Under the pieces are notes generated by a model. It worked only from the letters and a program-made list of their open reading frames with translations. It was not told where the DNA came from and did not search any database. Shown here piece after piece: positions 44,801 to 53,270 of a DNA stretch of 64,000 nucleotides; position 1 is the stretch's first letter; each line of letters begins with the position of its first letter. The position numbers were made by a program, and so were the translations under genes. Source of the DNA: Candidatus Eiseniibacteriota bacterium (GTDB lineage: Bacteria > Orphanbacterota > Orphanbacteria > Orphanbacterales > Orphanbacteraceae); assembly GCA_024276995.1 (NCBI GenBank), contig JAJRWB010000011.1, positions 1 to 64,000 on the forward strand. The letters run 5' to 3'.

Positions 44801-47654
44801 CCACGTGGCGACCGTCGGCGTATGCGGCGAGGCGTTGAGCGCGGCGGTTACGGGAAGAACGGCGGCCGCCCCGGCCCCGCCCGGCTCGTTCACGGCGAGC
44901 GACACGTCGTGCGCGGTTGTCCACCTGGCATGGGAGGGAGTGGTCGGAGCGGTGGAGTACACCCTCTACCGGGACGGCGATCTCCTCGCCGAGCCGGCGG
45001 AGAATGAGACCGCCTACGACGATTTTCCCGGGGAGGGAGATCATTCGTACGCCGTGGCCGCGGTGAACCGGTGCGGTGTGTCGGCTGTGGTGGAAGCATC
45101 CGGTACGATGATGCCCGCTTCCCCTGAATCGCCGAACCGGTTCTCGGTGATCGACACGGTTTGCGGCGGCGTGATTCTCGAGTGGGAGAGTGCGTCGCGC
45201 GCCGACACCTTCCGCCTCTACAGGGACGGGGTATTTCTCGCCGGCCTCCCTTCCGATTCGACCCGCTTCGAAACGGTCGAGACCGCCGGAGGGCACACAT
45301 ATGCTATCGAGGCGGTGAACCGGTGCGGCATCTCGCCCGGGGTCGAAGCGACCGCCGTGATCGGCGATCTTCCGGAACCTCCCCTCTCGCTTGTCGCAAG
45401 CGACACGTCATGCCGTGTCGTCGCCCTGTCGTGGGAGAGCGCTTCATCGCCGTCTCCGACGGATCGGTACGCGATTTACCGGGACGGTGTTTTCCTCGCC
45501 TCGACACCGGCGGATCAATTCACCTATGAAGATCCATCTTCTCCCGGCGTTCACCGGTACGAAGTTCGGGCGGTGAACCGGTGCGGCGAGTCGGACGGTG
45601 CGGAGGTGAACGGACGTCTCCTCCCGGGACGACCGGCCGCGCCCGCAATGATCGAGGCGAGCGACGCGTCGTGCACGTCGGTTTTTCTGAAGTGGGATGC
45701 CGTCGCCGGGGCGGACAGCTTCAGGCTCTATAGGGACGGCGAGGCGGTGGTGACCGTTCCTGCGTCGCGGTCGACTTGGACCGACCGGTGGTACTCCGGT
45801 TCGTTCCGATACGCCGTGGCCGCCGGAAACGCCTGCGGTTGGTCGGACACGGCGGCGACCGCGGCGCAGATTCTCCCGGGTACCCCTGCGCCCCCTTCCG
45901 CGCTCATCGCTTCCGCCGACGATTGCGACCGTGTTTCGCTTGAATGGGTCCACGACACAGGCGAAGCCGCCGGTTTCCTTCTCCTTCGTGATGCCGATAC
46001 GCTTGCCGAACTCCCTTCCACCGAACGGCGATTCGAGGACGAGCCGTTTACCGGGGGCGACCACGTCTACACCGTCTATGCCCTCGGAACATGCGGGGTC
46101 TCCCCCGGCCGAGAAAGATCGGTCGATGTGACCGGCGCACACGTGCCGCCGCCGCTCCTTTCGCCCGCCGACGGTGTCTCGTTCAGCACGGGCGATCCCA
46201 TTCGGATCGAGTGGGCCGGCCGCGCCGGCGCGGCCGGTTACCGCGCGCAGGTTTCATCGACCCGCGACTTTTCCACCGTCATCATCGACAGCACCCTCTC
46301 CGGCGATCGCCGTGCGCTCGTCATTCCGGCCGGGACGATCGATGCGGGAGGTTCGGCGTGGTGGCGCATCGCGGCGATCGACAGCTGTGGAAGCGACCGT
46401 TTCGCGCGGGCCCGTCGTCTTCTCACCGCCGAACCGGTCGGTTCTCTCGAACTTTCGAGCCGAAACATCGCCTTCGACCATGATCCGTTGAATGAAATCG
46501 CCGGAGGCGAGGTGCCCGATCCCGATCCAAGCGCGGTGGTGCTGCGAAACGGCGGTAACGCGCCGATCACATGGATCGCCCGGGCTACCGACGACTGGGT
46601 GGCGATCTCCCCGGGAAGCGCAACGCTCGAACCGGGGGATGAAGATACCCTCTGGGCGTCCGCCGTGCCGGAAGGGCTCCGGGGCGGCGAATACACGGCT
46701 CGAATCATCATCGAAGCGGTCGGCGGGAGCGCGTCGGACACGATCGACGTTGTGCTTGATGTACGAAGCTATCGTCCCGGCGACGTGGACGGCAACGGAT
46801 CGATCGAGTTGATCGATCTCGCCGCGCTGATCGAACATCTTCTCGAGATCGCCCCGGTGCGCGCCGCCGTGCTGAGGGCGGGGCTCGCCGACGTGAACGA
46901 CGACGGCGCGGTGGACGTGTCGGACGTGGTCGCCCTCGCCCGGTTGATCACCCGGGAAGGTTCGCCATCCGCCGCGCCGTCGAACTCCACATCGCCGGTG
47001 CGGCTCGTTCTCGAAGGGGCCGCCGCTCCCGGGGCGGCGGAGCTTCGCCTGGCGGGAGATGTTCCTATGCGCGCGGCGTTGATCCGTTTTCATGGGAACG
47101 GGCCGTTCGAATCGTGGAACGCCACACCCGCCTCCGATGCGTGGAACCTGGTGCGGAAGGAGAGGGAGAACGGCGACGTGATGGTGCTCCTCTATAGCAT
47201 CGATCGCACCCCTCCCCTGGCCGTTCCCGGGAGGGGAACGGCGGCGGTGCTCCTCGCGTGGCGTGATTCGGAAGGAGTGCCGGTCACCTTTGTCGAAGGG
47301 ACCGTCGTCTCCTCGCCTTCGCGCATTTACGCCCTCGTCGACGGAGGTACGGTGGGGGGGAGCGCTTCCGGCGCCACGGGATTCTTCCTCGCGCGGGCGC
47401 TCCCGACGCCGTTCCGCGGAGCGACGACGATCGAGTTCGGCGTCGTCGCACCCGCGCCGGTGAGTCTCGCCGTCTACTCTCCCTCCGGACGGCGCGTTCG
47501 CGTTCTCATCGATGGCGCCGTCGGCGCGGGGGTGCACCGCATCGACTGGGACGGCCGCGACGACTCCGGTCACCCCGTCCCCCCCGGCCTTTACCTCCTC
47601 CGTCTCGATGCGCCCGACGGCAGCCGCACGCGCCGCACCGTTCTGCTCCGGTGA
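41814..47654 (+). CDS. 1946-residue secreted propeller/FN3/dockerin protein
   Basis: Signal peptide (VVSATCLLAAALTVPSTVPA), then an N-domain and about eight beta-propeller repeats of the form xGxFxxAGGxPAxxIASWDGxxW-x-x-LGxG (residues about 100-430). At least twelve fibronectin-III-like domains follow, each about 85 aa, with a regular Cys pair. One Cys lies in the first strand (SDTSCxxVxLxW), the other in the last (AVNxCGxS), so one disulfide per domain is likely. A thirteenth FN3 lacks the first Cys. Then come a BACON-like domain, a dockerin (DVDGNGSIELIDLAALIEHL and ADVNDDGAVDVSDVVALARL) and a FlgD-like sorting end (PPGLYLLRLDA...VLLR). The ATG has GGAG upstream. Probably a very long surface adhesin or scaffold. 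Confidence 0.88.
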   Translation: MKENRQHSSRLFSPFLSLGRAGRVVSATCLLAAALTVPSTVPAADLPGADEFNRPGGRYDVTKILGADFIGPLSLAGHIVEIDPVTGQVHVIDTVAPAGTSLTAGDREPGWDSLGTGLDGFIFAITPYNGALVAAGSFQSAGGDAASHIASWDGTSWTPLGAGTDGTILGLTVWNGNLIALGLFDNAGGVPASRIAAWDGANWSALGGGLTSTAAAVALSGASFNGDLVVSGQFDHAGATAAVNIASWDGVSWSPLGSGLNGLANVVIPFQGGLVAAGGFFFAGGVPVLNVASWDGTAWSDPGGGVDGRVWDAAVYGGELVVGGQFLNAGGAPAQRIASWNGNEWNVLGGGLPDVVLALAAYDTALVAGGSFVTAGGVPANYAATWDGAVWDSLGGGMNGPLFALAQWDTLLVAGGAFTQAAGGNAPFIASWRCELPVTPAGVSASTTLCDRINITWNDVPGDDGYEIRRDGLLIGATGRNATSFDDFTATPGTHDYVVTAVNACGASPAAAAVTGELHALPAKPATLAASDALCEKIRLDWSASLYATSYRIYRDGALLATVPAPAVSYEDMPPVGSYVYAVSAVSLCGWADSTFDTGTRLPGAPGKPAFLTASDTSCSLVRLDWPPVPDAEKFIVTRDGAYFGAALAIKHFFEVPSSPGDHVYGVVAENACGRSDTVTATGTVLPAPPGPPASLTVSDTSCAVVRLDWSAVAGSDSFRVLRNGVPVAVVGPAVHSYEDSPPPGTYLYAVAGRGVCGWSDTVAAAGARLGIPVPVGALTASDTSCSTIFLSWSASAAADSYRVERGGVPVVTVPAGVLSYEEALPSGDYDYAVTAFNHCDEATATVSGKVLVSAPGPVGQLTAPDTTCASVLLEWNASAGATEYHVYRDGAPIAVVTGLSYEETPAIGSHDYRVTAANSCGESAGFERTVYSGQTVSPVAALTASDTLCSMVRITWSVVAGASGYAVYRDGEPIATLGPTAQFFNDEGVNGVFEYHVATVGVCGEALSAAVTGRTAAAPAPPGSFTASDTSCAVVHLAWEGVVGAVEYTLYRDGDLLAEPAENETAYDDFPGEGDHSYAVAAVNRCGVSAVVEASGTMMPASPESPNRFSVIDTVCGGVILEWESASRADTFRLYRDGVFLAGLPSDSTRFETVETAGGHTYAIEAVNRCGISPGVEATAVIGDLPEPPLSLVASDTSCRVVALSWESASSPSPTDRYAIYRDGVFLASTPADQFTYEDPSSPGVHRYEVRAVNRCGESDGAEVNGRLLPGRPAAPAMIEASDASCTSVFLKWDAVAGADSFRLYRDGEAVVTVPASRSTWTDRWYSGSFRYAVAAGNACGWSDTAATAAQILPGTPAPPSALIASADDCDRVSLEWVHDTGEAAGFLLLRDADTLAELPSTERRFEDEPFTGGDHVYTVYALGTCGVSPGRERSVDVTGAHVPPPLLSPADGVSFSTGDPIRIEWAGRAGAAGYRAQVSSTRDFSTVIIDSTLSGDRRALVIPAGTIDAGGSAWWRIAAIDSCGSDRFARARRLLTAEPVGSLELSSRNIAFDHDPLNEIAGGEVPDPDPSAVVLRNGGNAPITWIARATDDWVAISPGSATLEPGDEDTLWASAVPEGLRGGEYTARIIIEAVGGSASDTIDVVLDVRSYRPGDVDGNGSIELIDLAALIEHLLEIAPVRAAVLRAGLADVNDDGAVDVSDVVALARLITREGSPSAAPSNSTSPVRLVLEGAAAPGAAELRLAGDVPMRAALIRFHGNGPFESWNATPASDAWNLVRKERENGDVMVLLYSIDRTPPLAVPGRGTAAVLLAWRDSEGVPVTFVEGTVVSSPSRIYALVDGGTVGGSASGATGFFLARALPTPFRGATTIEFGVVAPAPVSLAVYSPSGRRVRVLIDGAVGAGVHRIDWDGRDDSGHPVPPGLYLLRLDAPDGSRTRRTVLLR

Positions 47655-47838
47655 TTCCTTTCCCGTTCATCACGAACGAAAAGAGTGAGGCCGCGTTGCT
47701 CACCAGAATATGCTGCACGCGGTCCGGCGTGAAGAGCCGTGCGGTCCAGTCTGCGTATCGGTTCGGGTCGGCGGGCAGCGCCGTGCCGGGCGCGACACGG
47801 ATCTTCCTGCCGGGCTTCGTGGCCAGGCGCATGATCAT
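47655..47838 (-). pseudogene. DUF6933-like gene fragment, 3' end lost
   Basis: ATG 47838 overlaps the ATPase stop (ATGA), so it was part of that operon. The first 60 or so residues (MIMRLATKPGRKIRVAP, NRYADWTARLFTPDRVQHIL, VSNAASLFSFVMNGKGI) follow the start of DUF6933 proteins, which are about 160 aa. After that the frame runs antisense into the 3' end of the giant FN3 gene and gives only Arg/Gly-rich nonsense to 47506. I therefore read it as truncated at the junction with the convergent gene. The family assignment is from memory of the pattern and is moderate. Confidence 0.45.
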
Positions 47839-49005
47839 TCGATTCCCCCGATCTCCGCGATCTCCCCGCGCCACAATTGCTCGAGGAACTCCTTCCAGTG
47901 GATCTGGATGATGCCGTCGTGCACCGCCCGGATCGGATCGTTGCTGACGACGTAGAACTTCTTCAGGATGCCCTCCTCCTTCAAGGCGAGGAGGCCCTTC
48001 CGATGCCGATTCGTGATCCGCGCCGCCGCCTTGATCTCGACGGCGATTTCATCACCCACAATCAGGTCCACTTCCTGGCCGTTTTTCGAGCGCCAGTACG
48101 ACAGGGGGCGCCGATCCCTCTGGTAGCTGAGACAGGCGCGAAGTTCCATTAGAAGAAACTGCTCGAAGCGACTGCCGAAGAGATCCGAATTTCGGGGGAT
48201 CGATTCGACTCCCCTCAGCGCGTTCCCGACCCCCGTGTCTAAGAGATAGAATTTCGCGGTTTGAATCGCCTTTCGCTTGATGAACTTTGTCCATGGAGGA
48301 AGCGAAAAACCGAGGAGTGTGTCCTCCAGAATTCCGAAGTACTCCCGAACTGTCGAGGGAGGAACCTGGGCGTCATTCCCGATATTCGTGTAGTTGATGA
48401 TCGAGCCTTCGCACGCGGCGAGAGTCTTCAGAAAGCGGGTGAAGGCGGGCAGGTTTCGCACGAGCGCCTCTTCCATCACCTCCTCTTTCAGATACGTTTC
48501 CACGTACGCATGAAGTTCCTTCAGCGGCTCACGGCTCAGATAGACGGCTGGCAGCCCCCCCACGAGAAGATACCGTTCCAGATCGAATCGCGTCCCGAGT
48601 TCGTGAGATGTCAAGGGGAAAAGCTCGGCTTTCCACGCGCGACCCGCCAGGAGATTATGTCCGCCCCTCTTCAGTTTTCTCGCGCTGCTGCCGGTCATTA
48701 GAAAACGGGCGCCGGCCTCCTCGATCAGAAGATGCACGCCGTCGAGCAGCGCAGGAACCTTCTGTATTTTGTCGATCACCACATACTTGAATTCCTCCCC
48801 CCCGAACGATCGCTTCCAGTTCGGAAGGATTCGCGAGCAGTCTCGTGTAGTACTCGGACCTGAGGAGGTTGATCACCAGCGACTCCTCCGCCAGCGTCTC
48901 CCTGACGAGCCAGCTCTTCCCCGTGCCCCGAGGACCGAACAGGAAGAAGCTTTTCTTCTCCAGCAGGCCTGGAAGGCTCAGGGAACGATCGATCTTGAGA
49001 TGCAT
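47835..49005 (-). pseudogene. DUF4143-type AAA ATPase broken by one base in a G-run
   Basis: ATG 49005 (GGAGG upstream) opens with SLPGLLEKKSFFLFGPRGTGKS, containing the Walker A of the AAA_14/DUF4143 family. The frame is lost at a run of seven G on the minus strand (48797-48803). With six G the reading continues as EEFKYVVIDKIQKVPALLDGVH, then the Walker B region, FLMTGSSARKLKRGG, LLAGRAWKAELFPLTSHELG and the C-terminal DUF4143 nuclease-like fold (EVDLIVGDEIAVEIKA) to 47835. Total about 390 codons, normal for the family. These ATPases are scattered accessory genes of uncertain role, often toxin- or defence-associated. The single-base slip could be a sequencing error, a true frameshift or phase variation. 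Confidence 0.82.
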
Positions 49006-49051
49006 CCGATATCCTCCTCACAGCGATTCTGTCGCCGAATAAGCATCTATA

Positions 49052-49068
49052 CAGCAACAGTATTGCTG
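49052..49068 (-). promoter_or_regulatory. Inverted repeat upstream of the ATPase gene, possible operator
   Basis: CAGCAA and TTGCTG form a perfect 6-base inverted repeat with a 5-base spacer (49052-49068), 47 bases upstream of the ATPase ATG. On the minus strand the repeat abuts TGTATAGAT, which resembles an extended -10 element. The surrounding 230-base intergenic stretch is AT-richer than its neighbours and holds no gene that I can see. Confidence 0.35.
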
Positions 49069-49237
49069 GTTATCGGGTTTCTTGCTATCCTTTTTGCGGG
49101 CTTCGAAGAGAGGCGTTCAAGCTATCTGTGCCGTCGCCCCAGATGGACGACGGGGTCTCCAACTCTGGTCGAATCGCACGATCGCGTGAGGTCAGCGGGC
49201 GGAACTGTGCGCCCGCATCGGCATCATGCCGGGCCTT

Positions 49238-50009
49238 CTACCTCTTCACGAACACAAGAAAGTGCTGGTAGGGCAGGAGATCGGAATGATCTTCCGCCGG
49301 CTGAAAGCCGGCCTGCTCAGTCAGCGCAATGATTTGGTCCCTGGGGATCTTGATCGACGCCGGAGGCCCCGCGGGAAGATCGCCCTCCACGAACTCGACG
49401 AGCACGAGTTTCGATCCCGGGTGAAGCGCCCCGCTGATTTTCTTCAGCCATTCCAGGGGACCCTGAACATGGTGCAGGACGTCGCAGATGAAAACCAAGT
49501 CGGTGTCTTCGCTCACCTTCGGATCATCGTAGGTCGCAAGTACGACCTCGATGTTGTCGACACCCTCGTTCATCGCCTTGTGATGGATGTGTCGGAGCAT
49601 TTCGGGCTCTACGTCGATGGCGTAAACCTTTCCTGCGGGTAATGCCGCCGCCAGGCGAAACGTGAAGTAGCCCCGAGCCCGCCCCGAGGTCGGCAACCGT
49701 TTCCGTGCCGTCAAGGTGGAGAGCTTTGACGATTTTCTCCGGGCGCTGCCACCCGGCGCGGTCGGGACGCTCCAAAAAAGCGATGTACTTTTCCGTTTCT
49801 TCGAAGGGTTTCATGTTGTGGGGATCGATTCCCAGCTTTCGTAACGGACAATCGATCGGTGTGGTGGCGTGATCCGCCGCCGTCGATTTCTCCTCGGCAG
49901 TCGCCTGTTCGTTCTCGGCCGCCGACGGTTTCTGGCCTGACGAATTCCGGTTCAGAAAGACCATCCCTAGTACCAGGATGAGCACGACCTTCAAGAAGTG
50001 CGATTTCAT
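49238..50009 (-). pseudogene. Exported class I SAM-dependent methyltransferase broken by one base
   Basis: ATG 50009 (GGAGAAG upstream) encodes a signal peptide (FLKVVLILVLGMVFLNRN). A linker and a family block (DPHNMKPFEETEKYIAFLER) follow, then the SAM motif VADLGAGSG. There the frame is lost at four G (minus strand, 49671-49674). With three G it continues as YFTFRLAAALPAGKVYAIDV, EPEMLRHIHHKAMNEGVDNI, DLVFICDVLHHVQGPLEWLK and on to 49238, for a normal methyltransferase of about 256 aa. It is the second single-G frameshift in 1 kb. The signal peptide implies export, which is odd for an enzyme that needs cytoplasmic SAM but recurs in this small family. Confidence 0.8.
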
Positions 50010-50159
50010 ACTTCTTCTCCTGCTGCAGTTCCGCCTTTGCCCCAAAGAAGTGAATTATCCCACCAATGCCCGGAAAGGCAAACCGATGTTGATGGCAACA
50101 GCATTTCTGAACGCCGTGGAGTTGAATTCCCCCCGCCGGCGCGACCGGTTCGAGATCTT

Positions 50160-50690
50160 TCACCCCTGAAAATAATCGAAGAAGAGCGCCTGCAGTTCCT
50201 CCTCCGAGGCGCCGGCGATTTCTTGTTCGAAGAACTCATGCAGTCCGGTTTCCGGGATGTCGTAAAGCTCCTCCCCCATCCGGTCCAGGAGGTTCGACAG
50301 GAACCGGATCCGCCCGTAGAGTCGCCGGTTGTCGGCATCGCCGATGACGATCTCCCATGCCTGCGCCGCCTTCTCGAGCCACGCCCCGTTCGCGTTTTCG
50401 ATCCAGCACGGCTCGAAGAGCGGGTTGCCGGCTTTCACGAGGCCGGTCACCGCGAGAGAGGCGCGGTCGACCACCGGCCGGAAGGGGAATGCCCTGCAGG
50501 CGAACATCCTGTGCTCTCTCACGCAGCAGCACTTCTCGGTGAAGACCTGCGTGTACCACGGCCGGCGCGCCACGGCGACGTTCGGATGGCGGCTTCGAAA
50601 AAGGCGCTCTTCCCCGGGGAGGAGATATTTCGCCGTCGCCCCGGTGCAGCAGAAGCGGCCGCACTTCACACCGCAGTCCCCTTCCACCAT
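50160..50690 (-). CDS. Cysteine-rich YkgJ-like protein
   Basis: At least 176 aa from ATG 50690. Eight clustered Cys in two blocks (EGDCGVKCGRFCCTG and EKCCCVREHRMFACRAFPFRP) resemble the YkgJ/CxxCxxxCC zinc or iron-sulfur proteins of unknown function. The rest is helical (LYGRIRFLSNLLDRMGEELY). The frame upstream of the ATG encodes a good family-like helix (LLSEDELLRVYRLLDAE) but has no ATG, GTG or TTG before a TAA. The best ribosome site (AAAGGGG) sits seven bases before a CTG at 50741, so translation may begin there. Divergent from threonine synthase. Confidence 0.75.
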   Translation of the reverse strand: MVEGDCGVKCGRFCCTGATAKYLLPGEERLFRSRHPNVAVARRPWYTQVFTEKCCCVREHRMFACRAFPFRPVVDRASLAVTGLVKAGNPLFEPCWIENANGAWLEKAAQAWEIVIGDADNRRLYGRIRFLSNLLDRMGEELYDIPETGLHEFFEQEIAGASEEELQALFFDYFQG

Positions 50691-50890
50691 CTCGGCGTCG
50701 AGAAGGCGGTAGACACGGAGCAGTTCGTCCTCGCTCAGCAGTTTGCCGCCCCTTTCCGCGCCCGCCGGTATCGCAGTTTCCCGCCGATCAAGAAATCCGT
50801 CCGGTGGCCGATTCTGAAATTGCGGATATAATTATAGAGAACGGCACGCAGCGGGAGCCACAATTCAATGAAACGGGGATTCTGAGCATC

Positions 50891-51904
50891 ATGTACAAGG
50901 GAGTCGTGCATCGTTACCGCGATCATCTGCCCGTCGACGCCGCCGCCAGGGTGATCACTCTCCTCGAGGGGGACACCCCCCTCATCCCTCTCGACAACCT
51001 GCGCCGGCGACTCGGCATCCCGGCGCGGTGGTACGCCAAGTTCGAGGGACTGAACCCGACCGGCTCGTCCAAGGACGGGGGGATGACGATGGCGATCACG
51101 GCGGCGGGCGCGGCGGGTGCGAAGGTGGTGATGTGCGCTTCCACGGGAAATACCTCCGCGTCGGCCGCGGCGTATGCGGCGCAGGCGGGAATGATCTGCT
51201 GCGTTCTCATTCCCGAAGGGAAGATCGCCCTCGGGAAGCTCGCCCAGGCGATGATGCACAGCGCCATGGTGCTCCAGATCGAGGGAAACTTCGACGAGGC
51301 GCTCACCGTGACGCGACAGATCACCGACAGCTACCCGGTGACGCTGGTGAACTCGATCAACCCGTTCCGCATCGAGGGGCAGAAGACGGCGGCCTTCGAG
51401 ATCGTCGACACTCTCGGAGAGGCGCCCGACTATCACTTCATTCCGGTGGGGAACGCGGGGAACATCACGGCGTACTGGAAGGGATACAAGGAGTACGAAA
51501 AGGCGGGTAAGAGCACCGTTCTTCCGAAGATGATCGGGTGGCAGGCGGAAGGGGCGGCGCCGATCGTGCGCGGCGGGCGCGTGCTTCACCCGGAAACGGT
51601 GGCCACGGCGATCCGCATCGGGAACCCGGCGAGCTGGGAGAGGGCGGTCGCCGCGCGGGACGAATCGGGAGGCCACATCGGCATGGTGAGCGACGACCAG
51701 ATGACCGAGGCGCAGAAACTGCTCGCCTCGGCGAACGGCATCTTCTGTGAACCAGCGTCGGCGGCATCGGTGGCCGGTGTGATCCGCTATCATGCCGAGC
51801 ACCCGTTCCGGAAGGACGAGGTGATCGTGTCGACCCTCACCGGGCACGGCCTGAAGGATCCGAACCGGGCGATCGAGATCTCCCCGGCGCCGGCGAAAGT
51901 TTAG
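50891..51904 (+). CDS. thrC: Threonine synthase
   Basis: 337 aa from ATG 50891, giving the family N-terminus MYKGVVHRYRDHLPVDAAAR; a GTG at 50804 would add 29 residues with no family resemblance. It is a PLP enzyme converting O-phosphohomoserine to threonine. The PLP Lys is in FEGLNPTGSSKDGGMTMA, phosphate-binding residues are in ASTGNTSASAAAYAAQAG, and family motifs are INPFRIEGQKTAAFEI, GNAGNITAYWKGY and STLTGHGLKDP. It matches the shorter class of about 350 aa. The next gene is a likely homoserine kinase, so the two cover the last steps to threonine. TATAATTATA at 50827-50836 may be its -10 region. Confidence 0.95.
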   Translation: MYKGVVHRYRDHLPVDAAARVITLLEGDTPLIPLDNLRRRLGIPARWYAKFEGLNPTGSSKDGGMTMAITAAGAAGAKVVMCASTGNTSASAAAYAAQAGMICCVLIPEGKIALGKLAQAMMHSAMVLQIEGNFDEALTVTRQITDSYPVTLVNSINPFRIEGQKTAAFEIVDTLGEAPDYHFIPVGNAGNITAYWKGYKEYEKAGKSTVLPKMIGWQAEGAAPIVRGGRVLHPETVATAIRIGNPASWERAVAARDESGGHIGMVSDDQMTEAQKLLASANGIFCEPASAASVAGVIRYHAEHPFRKDEVIVSTLTGHGLKDPNRAIEISPAPAKV

Positions 51905-51970
51905 GGCACGAAAAACGCGGTCTGGAAACGGCTCGAACCACGCATCGCCCGGACGGAAGGGTAGCGGAAG

Positions 51971-53164
51971 ATGACCCGGTATATTGTGCTTCTTCCCGAC
52001 GGCGCGGCCGATGTCCCGATCGACGAACTCGGCGGAAAGACCCCCCTCGAGGCGGCGGATACGCCGAACCTCGATCGTCTCGCCGCCGAGGGGGTGAACG
52101 GTCTCGTCTCGACGATTCCCGGCGGCTTCGCGCCCGGGTCGGACGTGGCGAACATGGGAATCCTCGGTTACGATCCGAGGCGCTACCACACGGGCCGCGC
52201 ACCGATCGAAGCGGCGAGTCTCGGCATCGAGATTCCGAACGGGAGGATCGCGTTCCGCTGCAACCTGGTGAACATCGATGGCGGCCGGATGGCGGACTTC
52301 ACCGCCGGACACATTACAACGACCGAGGCGGCCGAGCTTCTCGACCTGCTTTCGCCCCGCTTTCGTGATCGAGGAATCGAATTCTTCATAGGTAAATCGT
52401 ACAGGCACATCCTGGTGTGGGACGAGCGCCTCCTCGACGTGGCGTGCACCCCGCCCCACGACATTACGGGTGAACCGGTGGCCGGGTATCTTCCATCGGG
52501 CGGGGCGGCGGTGGAACTCCTCGCCGTGATCGACGAAAGCCGTGAAATTCTCGCCGGCGCGCCGGTGAATGCCCGTCGCGCGGCGGAGGGGAAGGCTACC
52601 GCCAACTCGATCTGGCCGTGGGGCCAAGGGACGATGCCACTTTTCGACCGCTTCGAGAAGATGCACGGACTCGGCGGGGGAATCGTGACGGCGGTCGATC
52701 TTCTGCGCGGCATCGGCCGGCTCGCCGGTCTCGAGACGCCCGACGTGAAGGGCGCCACCGGTTATCTCGACACGGACTACGAAGGGAAGGTGGCCGCCGC
52801 CCTCGACCTTCTCGATCGAAAAGGTTTCGCCTATCTCCATGTGGAGGCGCCCGACGAGGCGGGTCACATGGGCGACGCCGCGCTCAAGGTGTACGCCCTA
52901 GAGGATTTCGACGCGAAGGTCGCGGGGCCTGTGATCGAACACGCCGCCCGGACGGGCGACATCCGGATTCTCCTTCTCCCCGACCATCCGACGCCGTGCA
53001 CGATAAAGACCCATACCGCTGAGCCGGTGCCGTTCGCCGTTTGGGGAAGCGGCGCGCCGCCCGACGGCGTGAACCGCTTCAGCGAGATCGCGGCGCGTGC
53101 CGGCACGCTCCGCTTCGACGCGCCGTGGATACTGCTCGAGTTCTTCCTCGGCAAGGAACGCTGA
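51971..53164 (+). CDS. ApgM-family phosphoglycerate mutase, probable homoserine kinase
   Basis: 397 aa alkaline-phosphatase-superfamily enzyme of the archaeal-type cofactor-independent phosphoglycerate mutase family. It has IVLLPDGAADVPIDELGGKTPLE and ADTPNLDRLA at the N-terminus, the nucleophile loop PGSDVANMGILGYDP (Ser in GSDVAN), and metal ligands HVEAPDEAGHMGD and LLPDHPTP near the C-terminus. A subgroup (TIGR02535-like) lies in threonine operons and replaces GHMP homoserine kinase. The position 66 bases after thrC favours that role here. True mutase activity is the alternative. Confidence 0.88.
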   Translation: MTRYIVLLPDGAADVPIDELGGKTPLEAADTPNLDRLAAEGVNGLVSTIPGGFAPGSDVANMGILGYDPRRYHTGRAPIEAASLGIEIPNGRIAFRCNLVNIDGGRMADFTAGHITTTEAAELLDLLSPRFRDRGIEFFIGKSYRHILVWDERLLDVACTPPHDITGEPVAGYLPSGGAAVELLAVIDESREILAGAPVNARRAAEGKATANSIWPWGQGTMPLFDRFEKMHGLGGGIVTAVDLLRGIGRLAGLETPDVKGATGYLDTDYEGKVAAALDLLDRKGFAYLHVEAPDEAGHMGDAALKVYALEDFDAKVAGPVIEHAARTGDIRILLLPDHPTPCTIKTHTAEPVPFAVWGSGAPPDGVNRFSEIAARAGTLRFDAPWILLEFFLGKER

Positions 53165-53270
53165 TCCACCCCGGGAAGAGGAAGCACTCGCCGTTTCGTT
53201 TCGATGCGATTTGCGCCGCGATGATGGTAAGATAATAGGCGCTTTTTCTCCCCGCGACAACGGAGCAACC

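Noticed and set aside
43100-46200. CRISPR or DNA repeat array
   Set aside because: The periodicity of about 255 bases is explained by diverged FN3 domains in one open frame. Copies are not identical and there are no unique spacers.
50827-50836. Strong bidirectional promoter at TATAATTATA
   Set aside because: The -10-like sequence is good, but no matching -35 is found at 16-18 bases in either direction, so I only mention it with thrC.
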